A DNA stretch of 64,000 nt, taken from Chrysoporthe austroafricana. Lineage: Eukaryota; Ascomycota; Sordariomycetes; Diaporthales; Cryphonectriaceae. The stretch's first letter is position 1, and every line of letters begins with the position of its first letter. The notes below the pieces were generated by a model that searched no databases, was not told where the DNA came from, and worked only from the letters and a program-made list of their open reading frames with translations. The stretch lies in NCBI GenBank assembly GCA_001051155.2, contig JYIP02000003.1, positions 5,332,001-5,396,000 of the forward strand. The letters run 5' to 3'. This document shows positions 24,401 through 36,951 of the stretch, in pieces. The position numbers were made by a program, and so were the translations under genes.

Positions 24401-26150
24401 CAGAGAGACGACTAAAGACGCTTTAGGGTCGTAAGCAACTTTTCAAAGAAATTAAACGGCTTAGAACTCAATTACGGCATTCCTGATAAGGAACTGATAG
24501 CAATTGTCAAGGCATTTAAAGAATAATAGCGATATCTGATCGGAACCAAATACTAGATTATAGTATATTCGGATTACAAGAATCTCATAATATTTATAAC
24601 TACCAAGGTTTTGAATAAACGATAAATTAGATAGGCAGAATTCCTCTCGCAATTCGATCTGAAAATCATATATTGCAAAGGATTAGAGAATGGCAGAGCA
24701 AATGCATTCAGCAGATAGGCAAATTACCAAAATACGGAACCTAAAGAACTGCAAAACATTTTCAGGTAAGACAAAGACGGCAGCCTTATAAACGAGGCAA
24801 GAGAACTTAATACGATTATCAGAATCGAGAATCAAGGAAGATATCCTGAGGATATAATTCCCGAAAAGCAAGACGAATATATCAGGACTATATATAGTAT
24901 ACTAGCATATAGTTACTAAGGAATCAGAGCCATTTACGAAAGAATCAAGAAATACTGGAACTTACTAAAATTCAGATAAAGAATCGAAAAAATCTTACGA
25001 GAATACGACAGCTATAGGAGGAATAAGATCGAATATTATAAGCCTTATAGGTTGCTCTAACTATTTCCGGTTCCGAAAGCAATTTGGCAATCTATTAGCT
25101 AGGACTTTATTACCAAGCTACCCCTTTTACGAGAACCCTTAACTAGAATGCAGTATAATAGCATTCTAGTAGTAGTTTGCAGACTAAGCAAGTATGCTTA
25201 TTTCCTGCTATATAAGGAAAGTAGCATAGCGGAAGAATTCGCATATACATTCTTCAAAACGGTTATAGCCAATTATAGCATGCCCAAGGAAATCATTTCC
25301 GATAGAGATAGAAAGTTCGTATCAAATTTCTGGACCTTATTTACGAAACTATTCGGAATATAACAAAAAATGTCTATAGTATTCTATTTACAAATAGACG
25401 GACAAACGGAAAGAACTAACCAGGTTATTAAGCAATACTTACGATACTATGTGAATTACGAATAGGATAACTGGGTCGACTTCTTACCCCTAGTACAATT
25501 TGCATATAATAGCGCAAATACAAGTATAATAAAGAAGTCGCCATTTTACGTACTCTATAGCTATAACCCGATAGCTTATTACGACGAGATATCAAGAGCA
25601 AATGCAAAAGCTGCAGAAAAACGAATCAGAAGGATCAAAAAGGTTCAGGAAGAATTCCAGAAGGAACTGAAGTTCGTGCAAGAAAGAATAACGAAATACG
25701 CTAACTCTAAAAGGATTAAGGGACCAATCCTATAGGAAAGGGACAAAATCTATTTTGTTCGATAAAAGGAATACATTAAAACGATAAGACCCTCTCATTT
25801 ACTGGATTATAAGAAATTGGGACTATTTAAAATCCTAAGGAAGATCTCAGATATTAATTTCGAATTCGCATTACCTTATGGAATGAGAATCCATCCGGTA
25901 TTCTACATTTCGCTTTTCGAACCAGTATTAAAATCGACCAAAACAGACAAAAGCATTCAAATAGGGAATAATAAGCCAGAATACAAGGTCGAACGAATCT
26001 TTAGATATTGCAAACCAGATTATAATCCCGAATATTTTGTCAAATGGAAAGGCTATCCGGCAAGTGAAAATTCGTAGGAACTTAGGATTAATTTACAGAA
26101 CGTATTTCGAGCGTTAGCGGATTACTTGGATAAATAATAACAGAAAGAAA
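21480..26150 (+). pseudogene. pol: Chr-A pol (protease, RT, RNase H, integrase, chromodomain)
   Basis: Protease ALLDSSA at 22592-22612. Reverse transcriptase about 23560-24100, with IKNRYPL, MPFGLTNALASFQEM and the catalytic motif YLNN (23918-23929), both aspartates now Asn. RNase H about 24340-24720, ending GRANAFSR. Integrase about 24890-25800: DFITKLP and ISDRDRKF keep Asp, but the third catalytic residue is Lys (AAG 25430-25432) where Glu is expected before QYLRYYVNYE. Chromodomain at about 25975-26140: YKVERIFRYCK, then EYFVKWKGYPASENS. The longest open pieces are 23828-24043, 25148-25363 and 25817-26077. Confidence 0.9.
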
Positions 26151-26253
26151 TGAATTTGTAAAAGACTTTATTTACCAGGATTATTTAAGAAGAAAGGTTC
26201 GTATTCGAAGAATCTGTAGAATTCTGGAATTCATTTTCTAGGTCCAGTACGGG

Positions 26254-26775
26254 CTACCCAGACCCGGGACCAAACTGTTATAAGGCGGCATCCAGATCAA
26301 AACTCTTAGGAAGAAGACTTTCGGGAACCAAGGGTTCTATTGCTCGATATTCTGCTATAGCCCTGCGCTTTTCTTTTTCGGCTTTTTCAGATTCCAGTCT
26401 TTCCAACTCTTCCAAACTAGACAAGCCGTAACGGACAGCCCGCATTATCTTCTCGTACTACATACGCTTTTGGCGACAAAGCCGGAGAACTTTCTTTTCG
26501 GCCGCCTCTAGTTCATCTTCTAGCTCTTAGTGGCGGCGAGCCATTTTGCGCAGCTTGTCAGGAGAAACGCCTAGCATATCGTAACGAGAACGGTTAAGTC
26601 GTACGCATTCTGAATAACGAGAGGAGTCTCGTTCAGAAACCTAATAGACGGGAATTCCGCGATTCTTACAGAAGGAATAGGAAGGTATCTGTATGGCGTA
26701 TTGAAGGATCGCTTCCAGAAGGGAGTTTCGCCATTGAGTTTTAAGTAAACGATTCTTTTGTACCCTACTAGATAT
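26254..26775 (-). pseudogene. Antisense coiled-coil ORF of Chr-A
   Basis: Best preserved member, 173 codons from an ATA (26773-26775) in the place of the ATG to TAG at 26254-26256. It reads from ILQYAIQIPSYSFCKNRG through SERDSSRYSECVRLNRSRYD to a long charged helix (ELEDELEAAEKKVLRL, SSLEELERLESEKAEKEK) and LLPKSFDLDAAL. Only four internal stops, all TAA or TAG at likely Gln or Trp sites. It starts 93 bp from the 3' LTR and converges on pol. Short coiled-coil hypothetical proteins of this look are, from memory, often annotated in filamentous ascomycetes. Function unknown. Confidence 0.85.
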
Positions 26776-26854
26776 TCTAATTAGGAAAGTACGATAATAA
26801 AGGAAGGATTTGCGAAAAACTCTTACAGAAATCGATAAAGATATTAATACCGAT

Positions 26855-26868
26855 AAGGGGGGGGATAG
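26855..26868 (+). other. Chr-A polypurine tract
   Basis: AAGGGGGGGGATAG directly before the 3' LTR; primes plus-strand DNA synthesis. The run of eight G is the longest in the window. Confidence 0.85.
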
Positions 26869-27337
26869 TATTATAAACCCACAAATAAAACCCGGGAAGG
26901 GAAAAGGAAAATAGACAGATAACCTACTTATAGGAAGTTTCATACAGGAAATACGAATCCCAGGATTATGCATAGGTTAGGGTTAGATAAAATAAGGATT
27001 ACTAGATTACCTGGTAAGCCAATAAGCTACGCTTACCCATTTACCTGGTAAGCCAGTAAGCTATGCTTACCCATTTACCTAGTAAGCCAGTAAGCTACGC
27101 TTATGGGGCAAAGTATATAGATAGTAAGGGACGCTTTTGAAAGGGTAGTTCTAATACTTTCAGTTGTTAATCTAAGTATTAATTGGACCCTACCATTGAT
27201 AGCCATATTGGCTTATGAATATTGCGATATTCAGTGAACTCGTTCTGAATCTCAAGGTTGTACTTAGTACCGCTCTTATTAGCATAAACCTTTTGACCCT
27301 ATAGTATATCTTAGGATTTGCTGCAGCGTTCATAATA
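26869..27337 (+). repeat. Chr-A 3' LTR (469 bp)
   Basis: Termini TATTATAAAC and GTTCATAATA; 34-bp array at 27009-27110; TTAGGGTTAG at 26977-26986. Flanked by AAAGC (27338-27342). Confidence 0.95.
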
Positions 27338-27342
27338 AAAGC

Positions 27343-27939
27343 AGTATTATATATTACTAATAATATTATATCGATAAATAATAGCTATATTTACTAATTA
27401 AGAATAACTTCCCGGGCTTTAGCAATAGCTTTAAAGTTTAATAAATTGCGAAAGAATATAGCAAATAGTTTTTCCTTTCCGATATAATTGCAAAAGTCGG
27501 TATAGTTATAAATATTAAGCTGCAAAATCTTAATTAGCCTATATGCTTGGATATAGGATTTGAAACCTATTATGCAATTTTAGCATTGCAAGAACCGGGC
27601 AGTACTGAAATAGTTTTTATTTTCATTAGCTTATTTCTGAAAAATAGCATTAAAGTTATAATTTATATTATCTTTAATAAAGACGATTTTAATAGCTTTG
27701 AAATCGTATTTGAAACAGAAGATTTAGTTTATAATGAAATATAAGCCTGACCGGTTGGACAAAATAATAGGATTAAAGTTGCGAAACCAGATAACGAATT
27801 CGTATATATATTCTCCTATAATGAAAGGGAAGAAATACTAGATGCAATTATTATAGATTCCGATAATGCCGAACTTAATATTATTATAAATAGCGAAGCT
27901 ATCAGTAATATAAGGACGGTTAGTACCGAAATTGCTTCC
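27343..27939. other. Chr-G1 3' region with near-open frames on both strands
   Basis: Homologous to G2 52580-53073. On the plus strand a frame from about 27385 to 27990 has few stops and protein-like composition (DIGFETYYAILALQEPGS, then DNEFVYIFSYNEREEILDA). The minus strand in the same register is almost equally open and continues the ORF at 27940-29226. I cannot tell which was coding; a gene convergent to the element is possible. Confidence 0.4.
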
Positions 27940-29226
27940 TTAAGTAAAATTATAATATATATATTCTTTGGATATATAGAAGGCTAATATGCGGTAATAT
28001 ACTGCGATTTCGGCTTTAATAACCTTGGATTTGGAATTATATTTGATAAATAAGGCAAGGATAACGCAAAGCAAAGCCTGCAAGGGCAAAATGCTATTAA
28101 TACTGGCTCGGGAAGCCTTGCTTAATATAGCTAATAAATTAGCTATATTCAGTAAGTCGTTTTCGGTCAAGTCGATAATATCGTTTATAATTCGATAGTA
28201 CTTGGCTAGCATTATAAAATTTCGTTTTATTATAGCAAATAGGCTTAAATTAGCGATTAGTATAATAAGCTTAAGAATTCCAAGCTTAGCTAAAATTAGC
28301 TTAATATTTTTGGCTATTTTTTTCCAAGCAGCAAGGGCTATATTACGATTATATTCGTAAACTATAATGACTTCTGCTATATTAATTACGTAATGTACGG
28401 CATTTATTTCTTTTTTAATAAAGTTGCTATAACCGCTTAATATTATCTATCTAGCTTTATCCTTAATATAACGGCTATGCTTATTTCGTAAGCGATTGTC
28501 TTTCGATATTATAATAAGAAATAAGATGCAATAAGCTATTAATAGGGTATATAAAGCAAGAATAGGATTACGAATAATAAGTAAATTCAGAGTAAATTTA
28601 AGCAATATTCCTTTAATAGAATTATTTATTAATCTATTATTTATATCCTTGCTCGTAATAATATTCGCGCTAATAAAGGTATTTGGATAAAGTTCTTATC
28701 CTTTATAAATAAGGCTGGAATAATTAATCCATAATAGTATAAGGTATTATAAAATAAATTCTTAAGCTTCTTTAATAATTAGCGGCCGATTAATATCGCT
28801 ATTGCTTAGCTTAATATTGGGAATATAAATATTATATTCAATTTTTCGGTTTATTATATTAATATAACCCTTACTAATTAGCGCCTGACAAAAAGCTATT
28901 ATATAAGCTTTTTAATAGCAAAAGAAATCGCTTAAGTAGTTTTTCGTTATATAAATATTATAATAAAAACGGCTTTCGCTATTATATAAATATATAGCTT
29001 ACCAATATCCTTTTAAGGAAAGGCAGTCCTTAAGCGATATTTTATAAACATATTTAGCATATTATATAATTTTGCTTTTTTAACAAACTTTGGAAAATTC
29101 TTTTTAAAATATAAAATATAATACCGTATAAAAATTGGGCATAACTAAATATACCGTTTCTTATTAATTTTGGTCTTATAGCGAAATATTTACAAAAAAA
29201 TACGATTTAATAATCGCATAATGCAT
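27940..29226 (-). pseudogene. Chr-G1 extra sense ORF after integrase, unknown function
   Basis: About 429 codons from ATG (29224-29226) to a TAA at 27940, on the pol strand, beyond the integrase C-terminus. Protein-like stretches: SLKGYWQAIYLYNSESRF (one stop inside), NYLSDFF, KIEYNIYIPNIKLSN, ELYPNTF, YEYNRNIALAAWKK, NDIIDLTENDL. Most stops are TAA or TAG. G2 has the same frame (53074-54462). No domain recognised; composition suggests an alpha-helical protein, possibly with hydrophobic helices, but RIP itself inflates Ile, Leu, Phe and Tyr. An accessory or captured host gene are the options. Confidence 0.6.
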
Positions 29227-29449
29227 TTTGATTTTAATAATATTAATAGCTTTATTAATACAATCTTTACGGATTTACAAAAACTTAGCAAAATAAAACG
29301 AAATTAATAATAATGCTAGCTTAATGCCCAAAAATAATATTTAAAAATATAATGAAAAGTAATAACGATAAGGCAATACGGCTAGCTATAATAAATAAAT
29401 AGGGATAATAATTATAAATGCGCTAATAAGAAAAAGAAAATAAAGTAAA

Positions 29450-32400
29450 TTTACTAGCAATTTACGAAATAATAGCTTTTTGAATTTGCCAGAAATTCAT
29501 TTGCCTTACTTAGCAGTCGCTTTTACCTTAATGCGCGCTTATTATATCGCGAGTTCTTTCGATTTCTTGGAATAAGTAGACTAGCTTGTTCCAATATATT
29601 TCCTGTTCGTAAATCGCGCTTTGGCCTGCCTCGTTTTCGTAAGGTAATTACGATAATATCTCCCGGTTCAGAAACTTCTTCCGCTAATAGCCGTTTTCGC
29701 TTTGCTCTTTCTTATAATTCGGCTATAGCTTCGCATTTCCGTTTGAAATTACGTATTATTTTGTCCGCATTCAGGGCATTACGGAGCATTTATATATTAT
29801 AATGGCTAGAATAATTTATCCATTTTATTAAATATTCAATTTTGCGCGAATTATATTTATACTTTCGTTTATAATAGCTAATTATCTTTTCTAGTTTATA
29901 ATATTAGTAATCTTTTAAATATTTCTCGATATTCGGATTTTTTAGCATATTTATTGGGTTTTAATATATAAAATTATATTTATAAGAGTTTATTTTAAAA
30001 AGGTTTGTAAGCGTTAATTATATTACTGAAATTATTAGATAAATATTTATATAAAGAATTAACTTTAATTTATATATTAAGTTCTTTATTTTTCGAATAA
30101 TTTAGAAAAATCTTATCCTTTATTATAAAAATTTCAGAAATAAATTACTTGATAATAAATACCCGTAACTTAAACGAATATATACCCAATTATTTAATTC
30201 GAAAATTATTTAGCAATAATGCTTATTATATTGCAATTTAGCTATTATTTGCGTTTTAGCAATAAAAAATTAAGCTTTTTCCTGGAAAACTTCCTTTATT
30301 AGAAATATTATATCCTTTATCTATTAGCTCGATAATAAGTTAAATCCGAATAATATTTGGCTAGCTAAATATTTTATAGCTTAATTATATATATTATTCA
30401 AATTAAATTATAATACCGGTATTATCTCGGTCTATTTTATATTAGAATAAGCAATTATAAAATGCCGAATTGCTATTTCAACTATTCGGTTTTTTATTTC
30501 AGACTGCTTATCCGTTTGCAAATACGAAATAGTAGAATAAGCAAGTTTCGTTCCGATAGCTTCTTATAAATATTTCTAGAATTCCGATAGAAATTTCGAA
30601 TCTCTATTTGAAATAATCCTTTTGAATATTCCTTAATTAGTAATATAAAATATTCGTAAAATAAGGGTTGTTCAATTTGCTATAATATATATTATATTGC
30701 TTAATATAATAATTGTAATTTTGGAATATTTATTTATAATTATAAGAAATGCATTCAAGAATAGCATTTTAGCTAAAGCTTATATAATATTTGTAAATAA
30801 TATTATCGGTAGTTTTATAATAAAATCTATAATAATAATATAGAATAAGATTAATAGAAATAATATAAGCTATATTTCTTTTAAAAGTTATTATAAATCG
30901 TTTTTATTTTCGTTATAAGCTTAATATATCGATATATAATTGCGTATTTTGGCATAATAATATTTAATAACGAATCGATCCATTAAATCGTACTATATGC
31001 GGTTTATACCGAAATAGTATTTTCTATTATAAGCTTCTTTAATAAAATCTAATGCTATTTCATTCGGGATATATAATTATTATTTCCTATAATAATTTTT
31101 GAGAAATAGTAAGCTATTATAATTTAATATAAAAAGTAATCGGGCAATTTTATTTAAGTCTTTCAATTATTCGATTATTTTAGATTATAAAAGGTATTTT
31201 TCGTATCCTTTCTTAATATGCCTTTTTATTTTGCTATTTATAAATATTTTACTGAAAACTTAAATAAATTCGTTTTCTTATATTTTATCTAGAACGCTTT
31301 TATTATCGATAGGTTTTTGGGTAAATAGTAATTTTGATATAGCATTTGCAAGAACGTTCGACTTTCCCGGTATATAATATGCTTTTAAGTCGAATTAGTT
31401 TAAATATTCCGAAATGAGAATTAGTCGCATATTTGCTTTAATTTTATTTATTATATTTATAAATAACGAATGGATAATACTAATCGTTATTGCGTAATCG
31501 GTAAGGATATAAACTGGTTTAGCTTAATTCGATTCTATTATTATTTGCAATTTTCGTATTAGCTATACTAAATAAGCTATTTCTAGCTTTATAAGCCAAT
31601 ATTTTCGTTTTGTTTTATTAATCGTTTTGCTTAAATAGAGAATTAATTATACGGCTATATTTGCTATTAGCAATATTCTATTCTATATATAGTTATTTGC
31701 TAATTGGAAAATAACGTTTAAAAACCTTATTTCCTTAAATGCATTTAACTAAATAAAAAGAGGTTTATTTGAAATATAATAAAACAAAGCATTTTTAGCT
31801 TCTAAAGCTATTTTGAAATCGTAAAAACTATTAATTTCGTTTAGTATTGAATCGAAAATAGCCTGTATAATATAATTTCGCTATTCTATATTTGAAAATA
31901 AATAGTTCAATTAGCAAGTTTCGCTTAATATCCTAGTTTTCTTTCTCTGAAATGGATTGATTCTATAATTGTATTTAGGAATTAAATAGCATAAGTATCT
32001 TGTAAATCCAATAAACCTTTCCAGTTACTAGAATATTTTAAGGAATTCTAGATTGCGAATAGCTTATATCCAGTATTTTGTATTGGAAATTCCGAATCCG
32101 TTTATTTTAAATCCTAAGATCTGGACTGAAAGATATCCAAGAAACGATTTGAGTTTAGCTAATAAAATATTTTTATATAAAAATAGCGAGAAAATAATTT
32201 ATAAGTATTGCAAGTAATCTTATTCTATAATTAAATAAATAATAATATTTATAAAAGCAGAAGCAAACTTGTAATATAATTATAGGAATTAATTTATAAA
32301 ATGCTAGATATAGGATAGTAAATTTCGAAATCTTATAAATAAAACTTTTATTTTTTCTTAATTATAATAACTAATAATAATAAATCGGTTTTTATAATCT

Positions 32401-33000
32401 GGATATATTAAGAATTAATAGAAAAATTGCTATATATTTATTACTATAATATATATTTTTCCTTTTAGCTATTTGATAACTTTCTATTATAATAATAAAA
32501 AGTAAGTATCGAGAATTAAAACCTTATTTAAAGCGTATAAATCAATTATTATATATCTTTTCTTTTAGCTATTTATATTCTTCCAAACTATAAAAATTGG
32601 TAAACCGAATAGCATTGCATTTATAATTTATTCAGCTCGACCTTATTAATATAATTTATCCAAAACTTTATTAATTACCTTTTAGTTTTCCTTATTTAAG
32701 TAATATAGCTTTTGTCTTATTTTCTAGTTTTGCTATTTTTCGACCAGATCGACCTTTATCTATTAATCGATTGGTATATTAATAAAATTTATATTTTTAA
32801 AAATTCCAATATATGCTCGTATTAATTCTATAATTTTATAGAGAAATTCCGGTAAATGCTTGCAAACGTATATACCGAAATCAATTTCCGATTCCTTAAT
32901 AGCTTTATCTTTTCGAATCCCCAATTTATTACTATTTTCGAAATAATCTTTCATTTCGGAAATCTTTATATCCGGGAATCGGTACTTTTCTAGCTATTTT
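29450..33000 (-). pseudogene. pol: Chr-G1 pol (RT, RNase H, integrase, chromodomain, AT-hook)
   Basis: Read high to low on the minus strand. Reverse transcriptase about 32000-32900; its catalytic motif (near 32247) is FIN with a 3-base loss compared with FINN in G2. RNase H ends YIPGKSNVLANAIS (31336-31382). Integrase about 29920-31200, with TDKQSEIKNRIVEIAIRHF; the catalytic Glu is kept (30477-30479). Chromodomain about 29770-29900, YLIKWINYSSHYN (29820-29834 for YLIKW). In the same frame 73 codons on, RKRGRPKR (29616-29639) is an AT-hook-like motif. Confidence 0.8.
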
Positions 33001-36000
33001 CCAGTAATTTCCGCAATTTGTTAGAAAATATGCTTAATAAATAATAATTAGTTTGAATTCAGCTTTCCTGAAAGCTATAATTCGTCTTTAATTCGTTAAA
33101 AAAAGTATTATTGCGCGATATAATAGTAATTATTATAATTCGCTAACGGGGTTATATAATTTATTTAGAATAGTTTAATTATTTTTAGAAATTAGTTTTT
33201 CTGGATTTTTAAAAGAATTATTGCTTAATTTGTTATTAAAACCTTTTTAGTCTAATAACTTATTAAGCAATTCATTTACCCTTTCTATTTCGGCTTGAAT
33301 AGAAAAGTTATATTTTTGGGATTCGCTTAATATTAATAGGAATTAGTTTATAAAATTTGAATAGCATTATTATAATAGTTGCGGCCTTTGCTTGCCGGAA
33401 TCGTATTAATATTCGGGCAAATATTTCCATTTTTGCTATAATATTATTAAAATAATCAAATTGTATAAATAATTCTAAATTCAAAATATTTAGTTCGTAA
33501 AGAATATTATATTCTTATTTTAATAAGATACTTGCTTTTAGTCGATTTAATACTTAAGCTTTTATTCGAATACGAAATATAAGTAAATAGCTATACTTAT
33601 TATTCTGGAAATATAAGTCGAATTTAGCTTAGCTTTTTGCTAATAATTAGCTTATGCTTTTAAGCTTGGCTTTTACGTTCCAATTTATTTTCGTTTTAAG
33701 GAATTATATTAGCAATTCCTTAATAATAGCATAATAACTAATGCTTATATCGATATAGACTTTTATATCCGGTTTATTCGAATATATTTTAGTTATAGCT
33801 CTTGCATATATATAGCTGCTGCTTTAATAAAGCTTAATTATAAATATAGGAATATTATATTTTAAGATTTCTCCTTTTTATATATCGATTTTGGGAAAAT
33901 TCTATAGCTGATTGGATAATTATATAAAGTATTTGATATAGAATATACTTTTATTTACTAATAGTTTTGCTTTTTCGGCTCGAAAAATCTAGATATTATT
34001 TTCGATTATTACATTTTCCTTATTAGCCTATTCTTCCAATTCGTTTTCTTGCCTTTATAAGTTTTCGTTATTTTCGGTTTCTTTATCTTATTTATTGCTA
34101 TTCGCTATAAATAGATTGTCATTTACGGAAAAATAGCCTTTTCGAGCTAGCTTATCTTCTTTATCTGGATTATATTGCAATTTTCCGTTATCGATATTGA
34201 AATTTGCTAGAGTTAATTGGATAAAACGTTTTCTAGCATTTTTTCGTACGAATCGATAATAAAAGCGCGATTGGAAGTTTCGGTTTTTTGAAATTAAACT
34301 TCTGCTATTATCTATAATATTAATTAATATCTTCTTGGCCGTATTAAAGATATTTTATTATCTAGCTATCCGTTTCCGTAATTAGTTCCGAGCATTTATT
34401 AGTTTTCGCTATTATTTTAATAAAAGCTTTCGGAATTCGTATTCCGAAATATATTCAGTACCTTTAAATAGATTTGGCTAATTAAACGTCTTTATTAAGC
34501 GAAATAAATATTCAGATTTTTAGAACTTGAATTTTCTAAAGCATTCTGGGAATATATTAGCTAGGAAATGAATATTAATATTGGGAAGATTAGCAGCCGA
34601 TTGCGTAATTTTCCGTACCGATTGCGCGGGTTTACGAAATAATTTTATTACGCGGTCTGATTCGAAGATATGCTATATCTCTTATTTCGCTTTAAGATAT
34701 TTTTCGAAATCTTTTGTATTCTTATTTCGATTAAGTCTATCGAAATATCTAATTATTAATTCTTTATCGATCCGATTCCAGATATTTCTGGCTAAATACG
34801 AATTTGAGTATTCGGCTAGCTTAATAAATCGATAGATATAATAAGTAAATTCCAGAATATTGCAATTATTTCGTATATTTTTCTTAGAATATTATTAAGC
34901 ATTTAGCAAATCCTTTATAGTTTTCCGCAATATAAAGAAATCTTTTCTTAATTATTTCTTTTATTAATTCCAATTATACTTATATAAAATAAGATCTTTA
35001 TATTCTTAAAGAAATAATATAAAATAGAATTAAGTATATATTATCCTAATTAAATAAGCGGGTAAATAAAAGCTAAAATATTTAATACATTTTGCATTTC
35101 TGGCTATATATATTTTATATTAATTTATAAAAGCTTAAAAGTCTTTCTAGATAATAATTCTGCTATTTATAATAAATACGATTATTAAGTTAGCATAATT
35201 ATTCCAATTCTTATAAAGTCGGAATTGCTTTATAATTGTATCTTTGAATTCTCTATTAATGCTAAATAAGCAATGCTATAAATTTAAATAAATCAAGTTA
35301 ATATATTCGGGAATTTTTGGATTGCTTATAGCTAAATAATGGATTTCGAGAATTATTGCTCTTATTATCGCTAGAATCCGATAAATCCGGTAATCTATTT
35401 GGCTTATCGACTAGTTTTTCTTAGAAATTAAAATTAATTTCAATATTTGATTCGGAACCCGAAAATAATCTTTAATCTAATTAATTTCCTGCCCTTAATA
35501 TAAATATTTGCCGGATATATTCCTTAATATTAGGAAATGCCGGTTTAGTAAAGCGATATCCGTTATTAATATAATATTTCGTAACCGAAACGGGAAAGGG
35601 TTCTTTAATAAGTTCCGATTGAAGCGCTTATATATTAAAAGCTTATTATAATCGGAATATTTTTTTGAACCCAATGCATATTACTTTTTCCGAAATAAAG
35701 CCGTTTTAGTAAATTGCTTTCATTTTAAGTTATTATAGAAACTAATCTAATAGGCTAATAATTAGGAAAAAAGGAATCGGATATTTCTGAAAGATAATAA
35801 TAAGACTATCCGATTTTCTTTTATTCAATTTTTCTTTTTTATAATTTTCTTTCCCGAAAAATTACGGATAATCCGATAAACCTGATTGGGGCATTAATAT
35901 GCCTTTTGCTATAAAGTTTATAAGATTAGCTAGAATAGCTGCAATAGAACTTTATTTAGAAATATTTCGATTTTAGGCTTTTATTAAAGAAAAAGAGGTA

Positions 36001-36770
36001 CGTTTATTTCCTGGAATTTATTATTTTCCTTTGCTTTTATTTATTCTTCTTACTATAATTGAAAAATTCCTAGATTTATTAGTAAATTTAAAATTTAAAT
36101 TTTCGGTCGAATATCGTAATAAATAAATATACTTAATTTCGCTATTAATATTAATATATTCAAATATATAATACTTTCGATTTTCGATAAATTATTGCTA
36201 AACTAACTTTTTTAATAGATTTTCCGAGTTATTAAATCGAAAAGTATTCTCGCTTTCGTTCATTTCTATAAGCATTTATTATTATTCCTTTTCTATTATC
36301 GTTTCGGCAAGCTATTAAAATTTGCAATATTTGGAAAAATCTTCTCAGAACGTATTATTCTCTCTTATCCATTAAGATAGATTCTTATCGAAATTCGACT
36401 TTCTTTTTTCTTAAGTCTAGCGCTTAAGCAGTAAAGGCTATCTTTGCTTAACTACTTATGCCTTTGTTTTCTACAAAAATATATTAGCTTCCCTGGGATT
36501 CTGCTTTGCCTTTTCGTATTGATTGGCCAAAAGTTTCCAATTAACAAAAATATATGCAATTTCGAAAAAGATCTTAATATCCGATATAACTTAATCCTTT
36601 TTCTTAAAATCGTTTAAAGCTTATATGAATTTGTATATTTGGGCGGGATATTTGATTTCGATATAATCGATAAACTATAATAATAAAACGTTATTGCTAG
36701 TAATTGCTATAGTAAATTAGCAATGAATTATCAATAAATAATTATAATATTTCTTATAGGAATGCTATTT
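33000..36770 (-). pseudogene. Chr-G1 gag and protease region
   Basis: Placed by position only, between the leader and reverse transcriptase on the minus strand. Stops are dense and I did not find a zinc knuckle or a D-S/T-G protease site. The plus-strand open stretch 34581-34835 and the minus one at 32763-32954 are short; the latter is in or next to the RT N-terminal part. Confidence 0.45.
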
Positions 36771-36774
36771 TTAC

Positions 36775-36905
36775 AGAAACCGATATCTTATAAGACCGAT
36801 ACTCTTATAAAAGCCGATACTTTACAGAGCCAATACTTTTATAAAGGCCGTTATCTTATAAGACCGATACTCTTATAGGAACTGTTATTCTATAAAGCCG
36901 ATAAT
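36775..36905. repeat. Degenerate 18-20 bp tandem repeats in Chr-G1 leader
   Basis: About seven degenerate units of the type CCGATACTCTTATAAAAG between gag and the 5' LTR. The same array is at 62990-63123 in G2. It is followed by a GC-richer stretch with the hairpin CGCAGCAAAAGCG. Confidence 0.75.
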
Positions 36906-36951
36906 CGAAACCCGATTACGCAGCAAAAGCGTGCAAAGCGTAGCTATTAAT

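Larger units (their letters stand above)
19959..27337 (+). mobile_element. Chr-A: youngest chromovirus, 7379 bp, least mutated
   Basis: Two 469-bp LTRs with 10-bp inverted termini TATTATGAAC and GTTCATAATA, and an exact AAAGC duplication (19954-19958, 27338-27342). The empty site exists in G2 (52570-52590, GAAAAAAGCAGTATTAT in context), which proves the insertion. Gag, protease, RT, RNase H, integrase and chromodomain are all readable in order. Stops are fewer than elsewhere and CpA is partly kept, as expected for the innermost element. Confidence 0.96.

Noticed and set aside
36905..36950. tRNA-like sequence near the Chr-G LTR (GGGTTTCGATTA on the minus strand, B-box-like)
   Set aside because: No cloverleaf or A box could be made at proper spacing.
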